NCBI GenBank assembly: GCA_963606545.1
Contig: CAVCYP010000046.1
Span: forward strand, 1 to 13,801
From: UBA9732 sp963606545
GTDB lineage: Bacteria; Spirochaetota; Spirochaetia; Sphaerochaetales; Sphaerochaetaceae
Reading direction: 5' to 3'
Length of the DNA stretch: 13,801 nucleotides
Shown: positions 6,818-12,839 of the stretch, piece by piece
How the letters are laid out: each line of letters opens with the position of its first letter
Position numbering within the stretch: position 1 is the stretch's first letter
Notes under the pieces: model-generated
The model's database searches: none
What the model was told of the DNA's origin: nothing
Seen by the model: only the letters and a program-made list of their open reading frames with translations
Made by a program: the position numbers and the translations under genes

Positions 6818-8350
6818 TTAACGAGCGTACTCAACAGCACGCATTTCACGAATAATAGTAACTTTAATTCTACCAGGATAACGAAGCTCAGCCTCAATTC
6901 TGCTGGCAATGCCCTTTGCAATTGTCTTTGCATCTTCATCAGATACAGTATCAGCATTAACAAGAATTCTAAGTTCTCTTCCTGCCTGAATTGCAAAAGC
7001 CTTTTCAACACCATCAAAGGACTCTGCGATATCTTCAAGATTCTCAAGTCTCTTGATGTAATTATCCAAGGATTCTCTTCTAGCACCAGGTCTAGCAGCA
7101 CTAATAGCATCAGCAATCTGAACAATAATGCTCTCTATGCAGCAAGGCTCAACGTCCCCGTGGTGAGAATGAATTGCGTTGACAATTCTAGAATCTTCAC
7201 CAAGTTTCTTAGCAAGGTCTGCACCCATCTCAGCATGGTTAGATTCGCCATCTGTAACAATTCCCTTACCAATATCATGAAGAAGACCACTTCTTCTAGC
7301 AATCTCAACGTTTGCACCAACCTCAGCAGCAATCATTCCAGCAATTACTGCAACTTCTCTAGAGTGGCTCAAAACATTCTGGCCATAACTTGTTCTGAAG
7401 AACAGTCTACCAAGAGCCCTAATAGTTTCCTGACTCATGTTGTGAATTCCAAGGTCAAATACAACCTTTTCACCTTCTTCAGCACAAATCTTGTTAACTT
7501 CCTTAGTAACCTTTGTAACAACTTCTTCAATTCTTGCCGGGTGGATTCTACCATCCTGAACAAGACGTTCAAGAGAAACACGAGCAATCTCTTTTCTGAT
7601 TGGGTCAAAACAGGAAATAACAACAGCCTCAGGAGTATCATCAATGATTACATCAACACCGGTGAGCGTCTCCAAAGCCCTGATATTTCTACCTTCACGG
7701 CCAATGATTCTACCCTTCATCTCATCACTTGGAAGGCTAACAGAGCTAACAGTACTCTCTGAAACCACCTCCGTAGCGAGCCTCTGAATTGTAGTAACAA
7801 TGATGTCTCTGGCCGTTTTGTCAGCCTTAGCCAAAGCTTCCTGCTCAATCTTGTTAATCAAGACCTGAGCATCCTTATGGGCCTCAGCCTGCATCTTATC
7901 CATGAGGATATTTTTTGCTTCATCAGTAGTCATGCTGGCAACTCTTTCCAGTTCCGCAGTCCACTGAGTTTCCCTCTCCGCCACCTGTTTGTCGCGGAGC
8001 TCTAATTGCTCTTCTTTATCTTGTTGCAAAGACTTGGTCTTATCCAGCTCATCCTGGATTTTTTCCAAGTTCTCTTCCTTCTGAAGCAAACGCCTCTCAT
8101 AGCGCTGAAGTTCGCTACGTCTATCCCGAGCTTCACGCTCTTGTTGCATCTGCTCCTTAAGGAGTGTATCTCTAGTTTCAAGCAAGAGTTCCTTGCTTTT
8201 CGCCTCGGCTTCCTTAATGGCTTCCTGATTCAGTCTCACAGCCTGCTGCTCAACTGAAGTAAGCTTTACTTTTCCATACAGCCAGCGTGCAAGCCAGCCT
8301 AATCCAATACAACTAAGACAAAGAAGGATCCATATGATAGTTGTACTCAT
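6818..8350 (-). CDS. rny: Ribonuclease Y
   Basis: Membrane-anchored endoribonuclease that initiates mRNA decay. The 510-residue product has one N-terminal membrane helix (about 5-22). A long Glu/Lys/Gln-rich coiled coil follows (about 30-175). The KH domain has GRIIGREGRN (213-222), and the HD domain is marked by SHS near 328-330 and LLHDIGKG (H358, D359) with NAIHSHHGD further on. Length and domain order match the family (about 510-520). The ATG at 8350 is preceded by AAAGGGGG. It heads the rny-ymdB-tlyA operon and has a near-consensus promoter. The sequence is intact and shows no anomaly. Confidence 0.98.
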   Translation of the reverse strand: MSTTIIWILLCLSCIGLGWLARWLYGKVKLTSVEQQAVRLNQEAIKEAEAKSKELLLETRDTLLKEQMQQEREARDRRSELQRYERRLLQKEENLEKIQDELDKTKSLQQDKEEQLELRDKQVAERETQWTAELERVASMTTDEAKNILMDKMQAEAHKDAQVLINKIEQEALAKADKTARDIIVTTIQRLATEVVSESTVSSVSLPSDEMKGRIIGREGRNIRALETLTGVDVIIDDTPEAVVISCFDPIRKEIARVSLERLVQDGRIHPARIEEVVTKVTKEVNKICAEEGEKVVFDLGIHNMSQETIRALGRLFFRTSYGQNVLSHSREVAVIAGMIAAEVGANVEIARRSGLLHDIGKGIVTDGESNHAEMGADLAKKLGEDSRIVNAIHSHHGDVEPCCIESIIVQIADAISAARPGARRESLDNYIKRLENLEDIAESFDGVEKAFAIQAGRELRILVNADTVSDEDAKTIAKGIASRIEAELRYPGRIKVTIIREMRAVEYAR

Positions 8351-8372
8351 ACTATCCCCCTTTAATCAGATT

Positions 8373-8401
8373 ATTGTAAGCTTTGCAACATATAGTGTCA
8401 A
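8373..8401 (-). promoter_or_regulatory. Near-consensus sigma70 promoter of rny-ymdB-tlyA
   Basis: Minus strand -35 TTGACA (8401-8396, perfect), 17-base spacer, -10 TACAAT (8378-8373, one mismatch). The predicted start lies about 16 bases upstream of the rny ATG, leaving room only for the AAAGGGGG ribosome-binding site. Confidence 0.75.
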
Positions 8402-8571
8402 GGAGGGTAAAACCCCGGTAGCTATCACACCTAAATCCACTAAATCCCAGTCAATTACAGCTTATGTAAAAACACCAGCCAGCATAACCTTTATTTAAAC
8501 CTCAACTCATTTACGCATAGCCATGCCATACAATGGGAATACCGGCCCGTCGTCACATGACAAACCTAACC
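8402..8571. other. Non-coding stretch between the rny promoter and the antisense-RNA promoter
   Basis: No convincing reading frame on either strand. A weak stem is possible where GGGTAAAACCCC occurs (about 8405-8416). Nothing else supports an RNA gene or a coding remnant here. Confidence 0.4.
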
Positions 8572-8600
8572 TTGACGAGTGAAAAGTTCTGTCGTATATT
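8572..8600 (+). promoter_or_regulatory. Strong promoter for a putative antitoxin RNA
   Basis: -35 TTGACG (8572-8577), 17-base spacer, -10 TATATT (8595-8600). No open reading frame follows on the plus strand. The transcript, starting near 8607, points into the end of the toxin transcription unit, now interrupted by the IS3 element. Confidence 0.65.
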
Positions 8601-8606
8601 ACAAAT

Positions 8607-8679
8607 AGAAAGGCACCGCCAGTGGACGGTTGACCTCAAATTTTGAACGAATTAACCGCTCTTGCTTTGAACATCATAA
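8607..8679 (+). ncRNA. 5' part of a putative type I antitoxin (antisense) RNA, interrupted by the IS element
   Basis: Transcription from the promoter at 8572-8600 would give an RNA with a 5' stem-loop formed by ACCGCC and GGACGGT (8614-8630). It runs on to TAACCG and CTCTTG (8653-8664). Those last bases are the 5' arm of a terminator whose 3' arm and U-tract lie beyond the insertion sequence at 10168-10187. Without the insertion the RNA would be roughly 90-100 nt and complementary to the 3' end of the toxin mRNA, the convergent arrangement known from txpA/RatA and bsrG/SR4. On the opposite strand the 5' stem-loop followed by CCTTTCTATTT could end the toxin mRNA. The assignment is inferred from layout, not from a known RNA family. 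Confidence 0.5.
8622..8637 (+). repeat. Left copy of a shared RNA-leader sequence (inverted with 10331-10345)
   Basis: GTGGACGGTTGACCTC here and GTGGACGGTGACCTC on the minus strand at 10345-10331 differ only by one extra T. Each lies near the predicted 5' end of its own transcript (antisense RNA and toxin mRNA respectively), so the two RNAs carry nearly the same leader segment. Confidence 0.75.
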
Positions 8680-8691
8680 TGATGTGACCCC
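8680..8691 (+). repeat. Left terminal inverted repeat of the IS3 element
   Basis: TGATGTGACCCC, perfectly complementary to 10158-10169. The bases 8671-8685 also form a 15-base palindrome (ACATCAT-A-ATGATGT) across the left junction, which makes the exact tip ambiguous. Confidence 0.8.
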
Positions 8692-8707
8692 ATTTTGTTG
8701 GACAACA

Positions 8708-9658
8708 TCATGCGGTTATGTTAAAGGCTTGTTCCCTAAATTGTAAAGGGGTCAGGCCTTTAAGTTTTATTTGAATTCTTTCTTTATTATACCAATCTAT
8801 GTAATCACCAATGGCAGCTATGAGTTCTTCAGATGTCTTGTACTTATGTTCCTGTCCAAACCATATAGCTTTCTTGATTGTTCCAAAGAATGTTTCCATC
8901 TTACTATTGTCTAGACAATTTCCCTTTCTAGACATACTTTGTGTGATACATCTATTGTCAAGCCTTTTTGCCCAGGTCTTATGTTGGTACTGCCAACCTT
9001 GATCTGAATGGAAAACTAGTCCAGCAAGACAGCCATATTTATCAAATGCCTTGTCTAACATATCCATAACAAGCTTCAAATTTGGTGAAGTTGAACATGA
9101 GTAACTTACAATTGAGCCATCGCAGAAATCTTTGATTGGAGATAGATACACTTTGGTATTATTACACTCTGGAAGATTGAACTCAGTGACATCTGTTGAC
9201 CATAGAGTATTAGGTCTTTCGGCTTTAAAATGCCTTTTAACCTCATTATCTGCAATCTTACCAATGGTACCTTTGTATGAGGAATACTTCTTATTGCCGT
9301 TTTTTGAGATGTACCCAAACAATCCAAGCTCCTGCATAATCCTTTGCACTTTCTTATGGTTCACATGGAAGTATTGATCAAGTTTGCGAAGTTCTGCATA
9401 AACTCGTCTGTAGCCATATTTCTCTTTTCCCTTAACGTTTTTGTTGTAAATTGCTAATATCTGTTTCTTTAGATCTGCGTCTTTATCTGGAGCCTTATTT
9501 TTCTTTCGTACATAGAAATATGTACTCCTTGAGATTCCTGATATCTTGATAAGATCCTTGAGAGGGTATTTTTGCCTTAGTTCTTCTACGATGAGTACTA
9601 TTTCTTCCTTTCTCGGAGAATCCTCTCCTGAACTAAGGCATTGAGTTTTTTTAGGTAC
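8708..9658 (-). CDS. IS3 transposase OrfB (made as an OrfAB fusion by -1 frameshift)
   Basis: Catalytic part of the transposase. The frame is open from just upstream of the slippery run (9646-9652) to the TGA at 8708, but has no good independent start; the first candidate is GTG at 9364, inside the conserved region. Frameshifting gives an OrfAB of about 470 residues (158 from OrfA, 312 from this frame). The early part (SRSTYFYVRKK, then YGYRRVYAELRK) is the HTH_21 region of IS3 OrfB. The rve integrase core has D in LWSTDVTEF, D in VFHSDQGWQY, and E in KMETFFGTIKKA, with 35 residues between the last two. SMSRKGNCLDN is typical of the family. No internal stop or frameshift damage is seen. Confidence 0.92.
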   Translation of the reverse strand, partial: VPKKTQCLSSGEDSPRKEEIVLIVEELRQKYPLKDLIKISGISRSTYFYVRKKNKAPDKDADLKKQILAIYNKNVKGKEKYGYRRVYAELRKLDQYFHVNHKKVQRIMQELGLFGYISKNGNKKYSSYKGTIGKIADNEVKRHFKAERPNTLWSTDVTEFNLPECNNTKVYLSPIKDFCDGSIVSYSCSTSPNLKLVMDMLDKAFDKYGCLAGLVFHSDQGWQYQHKTWAKRLDNRCITQSMSRKGNCLDNSKMETFFGTIKKAIWFGQEHKYKTSEELIAAIGDYIDWYNKERIQIKLKGLTPLQFREQAFNITA

Positions 9659-10119
9659 TCATTCTCCATCTCAAGATATTTGTTCCGCTTCTTCAACTGC
9701 TGTAATTCAGCATTTTCAGTTGTTTCTGGCTCTGATTTTTTGGGCTTGCGTCCTCGTGGCTTAGAATCTGGCAATTTTTTTCCTCTTCTTTCTTCAGCAA
9801 ATGAGTCTGCTCCATCCCTGTCGTATTCTATGACCCACTTTCTTACTGTTGCTTTTGGTAAATTGTACTTAATACTAACATTTCTCATTGAGTCATGTGA
9901 ACATTTTACATAATGAACCACTTCAAACTTAAAATCTCTTGTGTAGGTACCCTTTCTCTTTTCGAGAAGTCCTTCATAACCATGTGTCTTGAACACTGAG
10001 CGTAACTGATTTACTGTTTCTTTGTTCAAATCGTATCTAGAACAAACATCAGCTACTTTTGTACCTTCTTCAGTTAGCTCTCTTATGATTGCTTCCTTTA
10101 GTTCTGCTGTTAGCTTCAA
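9598..10119 (-). CDS. IS3 transposase OrfA (DNA-binding)
   Basis: A 173-residue protein that binds the terminal repeats. It has two helix-turn-helix units (about residues 8-55 and 65-110, with KVADVCSRYDLNKETVNQLRS and RNVSIKYNLPKATVRKWVIEYD). A basic linker (KKLPDSKPRGRKPKKSE) and a leucine-zipper-like segment (about 135-170, LQQLKKRNKYLEMENEYLKKL) follow and would allow oligomerisation with OrfAB. This matches IS150-subgroup OrfA. The start is TTG at 10119, chosen because AAGGGGG lies seven bases upstream and no in-frame ATG is near. The A_AAA_AAA slip site is in codons 156-158. The gene reads in the same direction as the toxin, so toxin transcription would enter it. Confidence 0.92.
   Translation of the reverse strand: MKLTAELKEAIIRELTEEGTKVADVCSRYDLNKETVNQLRSVFKTHGYEGLLEKRKGTYTRDFKFEVVHYVKCSHDSMRNVSIKYNLPKATVRKWVIEYDRDGADSFAEERRGKKLPDSKPRGRKPKKSEPETTENAELQQLKKRNKYLEMENEYLKKLNALVQERILRERKK
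9646..9652 (-). promoter_or_regulatory. Programmed -1 frameshift heptamer A_AAA_AAA
   Basis: Seven consecutive A residues on the minus strand, phased as A AAA AAA in the OrfA frame (CTA AAA AAA CTC). Slipping back one base continues as ACT CAA TGC into the OrfB frame, open to 8708. The frame-B stop just upstream (TGA at 9661-9659) confirms that OrfB is reached only near this site. IS3 elements characteristically use such A6-A7 sites. Confidence 0.85.
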
Positions 10120-10157
10120 AATGAAACCCCCTTGTATTTGGTTTAATCCAAACTTTG

Positions 10158-10169
10158 GGGGTCACATCA
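10158..10169 (-). repeat. Right terminal inverted repeat of the IS3 element
   Basis: Complement of TGATGTGACCCC, a 12/12 match to 8680-8691. An additional C and CAAAGTTTGGATT follow inward. Confidence 0.8.
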
Positions 10170-10187
10170 AGGGGACGGTTATTTTTT
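10168..10187 (+). terminator. 3' arm and U-tract of a terminator split by the IS element
   Basis: CAAGGG (10168-10173) and CGGTTA (10176-10181), separated by GA, are complementary to CTCTTG (8659-8664) and TAACCG (8653-8658). This gives 12 pairs with one G-U and a two-base bulge. Six T residues (10182-10187) follow, as in a rho-independent terminator on the plus strand. Its partner arm lies about 1.5 kb away across the insertion, so the hairpin would only form in the uninterrupted locus. Confidence 0.6.
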
Positions 10188-10256
10188 GCTCTGATAAACA
10201 GTTATTAATAAGCCTAAGATTGCAATTACAATCATCAGCATTTCATAATCTGACAT
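10179..10256 (-). CDS. Putative holin-like type I toxin, 25 residues
   Basis: Encodes MSDYEMLMIVIAILGLLITVYQSKK, read on the minus strand from the ATG at 10256 to the TAA at 10181-10179. It has a short polar head, one membrane helix (about residues 7-21) and a Ser-Lys-Lys end. This is the pattern of the putative holin-like toxin family (Hol_Tox) and of TxpA/BsrG-type membrane toxins, which depolarise the membrane when over-produced. The start is very well supported: AAAGGAGGT (10264-10272) lies eight bases from the ATG. It has a long structured leader of about 105 bases. The ORF is intact, but the region just after its stop is interrupted by the IS3 element. The family assignment rests on size, topology and context; the sequence is too short for certainty. 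Confidence 0.7.
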   Translation of the reverse strand: MSDYEMLMIVIAILGLLITVYQSKK

Positions 10257-10292
10257 AAGCCTCACCTCCTTTCTCGACCTTAACGACGAATC

Positions 10293-10309
10293 CAGGAGGA
10301 ACCCTCCTG
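10293..10309 (-). promoter_or_regulatory. Decoy-SD / anti-SD hairpin in the toxin mRNA leader
   Basis: In the mRNA, CAGGAGG (10309-10303), loop GTT, CCTCCTG (10299-10293) form a perfect 7-bp stem. The downstream arm CCTCCT can pair equally with AGGAGG of the true ribosome-binding site (10270-10265), about 22 bases further on. The two pairings exclude one another, which would let translation be switched off and on. Confidence 0.5.
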
Positions 10310-10330
10310 AATATCCTGTTACAGATCCAA

Positions 10331-10345
10331 GAGGTCACCGTCCAC
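10331..10345 (-). repeat. Right copy of the shared RNA-leader sequence
   Basis: GTGGACGGTGACCTC read on the minus strand, matching the plus-strand copy at 8622-8637 except for one T. A small hairpin CCGT-GAA-ACGG lies directly upstream in the toxin leader (about 10345-10355). Confidence 0.75.
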
Positions 10346-10368
10346 CGTTTCACGGCAGCGCCATCTAT

Positions 10369-10397
10369 ATATTATCATATGTGTAGTTAATTTTCTA
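10369..10397 (-). promoter_or_regulatory. Putative promoter of the toxin mRNA
   Basis: Minus strand -35-like TAGAAA (10397-10392), 17-base spacer, -10 TAATAT (10374-10369). The -35 is weak and GATAAT two bases upstream is an alternative -10. Placement is supported because the shared leader sequence follows at a distance similar to that in the antisense RNA. Confidence 0.4.
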
Positions 10398-10630
10398 GTA
10401 TTATCAGCATAATTATCGGTCTCTTGCTAACAGTTTGTATCCCGATATTCCGTAGTAGCCTTATTCGTTGCGAGGTAAGACCAAACTGATTTGATTTTAT
10501 GTTACTAAAGCTCTTATCACCTGTAATAACAATATTTGATCAAAGAAAAATTCCTATCTCTGGATGGTTAAACTTTTTTAATCAAAGAGCCATTAATTAT
10601 AGTTTTTGGTTGCATTTTGAGTACACCAGA
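10398..10630. other. Intergenic stretch between the toxin promoter and the regulator gene
   Basis: AT-rich. A minus-strand frame is open for about 50 codons (10539-10387) and reads like possible protein (ITGDKSFSNIK and so on), but it has no start and is within chance expectation. TTTGATCAAA at 10535-10544 is palindromic. No GC-rich terminator for the ABC/regulator operon is evident. Confidence 0.3.
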
Positions 10631-11062
10631 TCAACAATCCAAAGCTGCTAGCTCCATGGCTCGTCTCATTTGAGCTTCAAAACGCTGGGCAGAAACTAAA
10701 GCAATGCCGTTATCATCACTAAGAACTATGAGACGCTCGCCAGCGGTAAGCTTAAGGTGCTCCCGTGCTTCTTTAGGAATTACCACTTGCCCTCTATCGT
10801 TTAAAATAACAGAACCCCAGATATTCTTACCTTTTGGTGCAGGAGCAACTGTACCTAGCCCGTCAAACGTCTGAGTTTTAACCAAACTATCAAGACTCAC
10901 TTCGTAAAGTTCTGCAAGAAGGCTACATTTTTCAATATCTGGAATAGTTGCACCAGACTCCCATTTGGCATACGCCTGTCGCGATATATCAAGCTTCTCT
11001 GCAACCTGTTCTTGTGAGAATCCGTGAATATTTCTCAGCTGCACTAAGTTATCTTTAATCAC
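10631..11062 (-). CDS. XRE helix-turn-helix / AbrB swapped-hairpin fusion regulator
   Basis: A 143-residue transcription factor with two DNA-binding modules. The N-terminal HTH_3 domain (about 5-60) includes FSQEQVAEKLDISRQAYAKWESGATIPDIEKCSLLAELYEVSLDSLV. The C-terminal SpoVT/AbrB domain (about 83-130) includes GSVILNDRGQVVIPKEAREHLKLTAGERLIV. Such fusions are common beside small ABC exporters and are usually local autoregulators. The start is GTG at 11062, with GGAGGG five bases upstream. It is the last gene of the operon, 30 bases after the permease. The ligand or signal is unknown. The 12-bp palindrome over the start of the first gene of the operon is a possible binding site. Confidence 0.92.
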   Translation of the reverse strand: MIKDNLVQLRNIHGFSQEQVAEKLDISRQAYAKWESGATIPDIEKCSLLAELYEVSLDSLVKTQTFDGLGTVAPAPKGKNIWGSVILNDRGQVVIPKEAREHLKLTAGERLIVLSDDNGIALVSAQRFEAQMRRAMELAALDC

Positions 11063-11092
11063 CTGCGCCCTCCAATAAGTTTCAATCTTAAC

Positions 11093-11755
11093 CTATAGAT
11101 CTATCTTCTCAAACCTCTTGCAAGATAGATGATACGCCAAAACCGTCAACAATAGATAGATTATTACCCCACCCGCCAAAGTACAAAGTTGCCTCAACAA
11201 ATAATCACACCCAAAAGCATTAAGCCAATAAAGACCGGGGAAATAATGCAAGGCTTCAGCCAAAAAAGCCACAATAAAGGCAACTAGGATATAAGAGACA
11301 AAAGGTGCGCCAAACTTGTAAGCGGTTTTAAAGAAGCCACCAACAAAAATTAAATTAAACAATCCAAAAATTACAAAAGCAAAACCAAGGGCAAAGAAGT
11401 TTGCATTCATAAGCGGGTTTTGCACGTATACCAAAGCTTCTGAGAGCACAAACATCCTAAGTAGCACAACGCCTGCCATCAAAAGCAAACTACAAAACTC
11501 AATAAACGCTACAAACAAAAACTTACTCAATACAACAGAGTGTTTAGGAAACGGAAGCAAGACCGAAAATAAAATATCATTATTCTCCCTTGAACTCTGA
11601 AAACTCTGAAAAATTCCAAGAGTAACAAAAAATACGCCACACAAAATAGGATATCCAGGAATCAAAAACATCAGCCCAAAAACTATAAATATAAAGGATA
11701 GACAGCTAGCACTGAGATGCAGTTCTTTCCTCAGTAAAACTCGCCAATTACTCAT
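11093..11755 (-). CDS. ABC-2 type transporter permease
   Basis: A 220-residue integral membrane protein with about six helices (near 14-33, 36-50, 78-100, 118-140, 148-170 and 193-212). The segment SRENNDILFSVLLPFPKHSVVLSKFLFV between helices 2 and 3 matches the cytoplasmic loop typical of ABC2_membrane_5-like exporters. I place the start at the ATG at 11755, which overlaps the ATPase stop by 8 bases and has GGGAGG six bases upstream. A longer reading from 11851 would overlap the ATPase by about 100 bases and add a non-membrane segment, so it is unlikely. It pairs with the upstream ATPase to export an unknown substrate, possibly a peptide or antimicrobial. Confidence 0.88.
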   Translation of the reverse strand: MSNWRVLLRKELHLSASCLSFIFIVFGLMFLIPGYPILCGVFFVTLGIFQSFQSSRENNDILFSVLLPFPKHSVVLSKFLFVAFIEFCSLLLMAGVVLLRMFVLSEALVYVQNPLMNANFFALGFAFVIFGLFNLIFVGGFFKTAYKFGAPFVSYILVAFIVAFLAEALHYFPGLYWLNAFGCDYLLRQLCTLAGGVIIYLLLTVLAYHLSCKRFEKIDL

Positions 11756-12446
11756 TCTGAGCCTCCCGTTCCAACCGCAAAAAAGTATCCTCCAAACCTT
11801 CCCCTTTAACCGATAGTTGATTAACAAAATCTGTTTTTGGAAGCGTTGCAACTATTTTACCATTAGAAATGTAAATAATGTTATCTGCACACTTTTGAAG
11901 GTCTGAAATGATATGAGTCGAGAAAAAAATTGCAACTCCATTGTGTTTGAGGACATCAAAGAGATCTAAAAGTTCATCCCGAGAAAAAGGATCTAGTGCA
12001 CTGGTAGGCTCGTCCAAGATCAAAAGCTTGGCCTTATGAGAAAGCGCCAAAAGCAAGTTAAACTTCACCTTCATACCCTCTGAAAGTTCACATATCCGCT
12101 TGTCTAAATCCAAAGAAAATAGCTTCACATACTTTTCAAACGCCATCTCCTCCCAGCTATCATAGCAAGAGCGCACCACGCCAATCACGTCCGCCAACCT
12201 CTTATGCTGATACCACGTCACCGCCCCTGAACAAAACCCGATATCCTTTTTAATCTCTCCAAAATAAACAATCTCGCCACTGTCGGGATGTACTAAATTT
12301 AAGATTGCTTTCATGGTAGTGCTCTTGCCTGCACCGTTTCTGCCAATGAATCCTGTAATCTTTCCAGCTTCAATAAAGAAGGAGACATCTTTGAGTTCAA
12401 ATTTAGGGTATCTCTTGCAAAGCCCCTTTACTTCCAAAATATTCAT
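11748..12446 (-). CDS. ABC transporter ATP-binding protein
   Basis: A 232-residue nucleotide-binding subunit. Walker A is GRNGAGKS (35-42), the signature is LSEGM (121-125), Walker B is LLILDEP (141-147), the D-loop is SALDP (149-153), and the switch histidine is in FFSTHI (H178). The Q-loop region (IGFCSGAVTWYQ, about 69-80) lacks a clear Gln or Glu at the usual place, a feature worth noting. The closest types are BcrA/YtrB-like ATPases that partner ABC-2 permeases. It is the first gene of an operon with the permease and the XRE-AbrB regulator. The ATG at 12446 lies inside a palindrome and has no evident Shine-Dalgarno. Confidence 0.93.
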   Translation of the reverse strand: MNILEVKGLCKRYPKFELKDVSFFIEAGKITGFIGRNGAGKSTTMKAILNLVHPDSGEIVYFGEIKKDIGFCSGAVTWYQHKRLADVIGVVRSCYDSWEEMAFEKYVKLFSLDLDKRICELSEGMKVKFNLLLALSHKAKLLILDEPTSALDPFSRDELLDLFDVLKHNGVAIFFSTHIISDLQKCADNIIYISNGKIVATLPKTDFVNQLSVKGEGLEDTFLRLEREAQNE

Positions 12447-12455
12447 GAATTCATG
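12444..12455. promoter_or_regulatory. 12-bp palindrome over the ATPase start codon
   Basis: CATGAATTCATG is a perfect dyad that includes the ATPase initiation codon. A dimeric regulator such as the XRE-AbrB protein encoded in this operon could bind here. It may also be a chance feature around an EcoRI-type hexamer. Confidence 0.35.
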
Positions 12456-12530
12456 TTATTTTTGGTGGCTAGAAACCTCAACCAACTGAAATTAACATAA
12501 AATTCTGAAAAATGTTATGTTTAGTTGCCC

Positions 12531-12704
12531 TTAGTCCTGTTGTACCTTCAAATTAGCAGACATCACAAAAACTCCAAATAATGCTTGGTGCCCAACGATA
12601 AGATCTAAGACTGTAATTAGAAGTAGAAGAAAAAGAGAATTTGTTGATCCTTCCATAGCAGTCGCAGCACTTGGGGGATCTCCAGATAAAAACGCTAAGC
12701 AACC
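12531..12704 (-). pseudogene. Possible remnant of a membrane-protein gene
   Basis: An open minus-strand frame of about 57 codons ending at the TAA at 12533-12531. It reads GCLAFLSGDPPSAATAMEGS and continues into a strongly hydrophobic stretch LFLLLLITVLDLIVG, ending in FVMSANLKVQQD. It resembles the last helix of a transporter. The Met within it (12656) has no Shine-Dalgarno, and an in-frame stop lies just upstream (12707-12705). It may be the decayed 3' end of a gene, or chance. I do not recognise the family. Confidence 0.25.
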
Positions 12705-12839
12705 TTAGGAATCAGCAACCCAAAGGTGACCTAAAAAGAAAGCCCTCCACCGAAGCAGAGAGCTGAATATTAAATTGGTAAATCTACGTCAAAATGCCCT
12801 GACAGGACACACGTTCTAGAACCATATAATGCCCTCTTC

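Larger units (their letters stand above)
8680..10169 (-). mobile_element. IS3 family (IS150-like) insertion sequence, apparently intact
   Basis: About 1.49 kb, bounded by perfect 12-bp inverted repeats (TGATGTGACCCC at 8680-8691 and its complement at 10158-10169). The ends stay partly similar further in (GTTGGA versus GTTTGGA). It contains OrfA and OrfB in overlapping -1 frames with a slippery heptamer between them. The transposase has a complete D-D-35-E triad, so it may be active. No 3-4 bp target duplication can be read with confidence: the true tips may lie a few bases further in, at TGTGACCCC, and the flanks then read TGA and TCA. It has inserted into a toxin-antitoxin locus, in the loop of a terminator hairpin. 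Confidence 0.88.

Noticed and set aside
7160..7762. 200-codon plus-strand frame inside rny
   Set aside because: Antisense shadow of a highly conserved gene with Asn/Ser-rich, non-protein-like composition.
10387..10539. Minus-strand 50-codon open frame resembling protein (ITGDKSFSNIK...)
   Set aside because: No start codon with a ribosome-binding site, no family match I can name, length within chance for AT-rich DNA, and it overlaps the likely toxin promoter.
11756..11851. Longer N-terminus for the ABC permease starting at 11851
   Set aside because: It would overlap the ATPase by about 100 bases, and the ATG at 11755 has a good GGGAGG and gives the normal family start.
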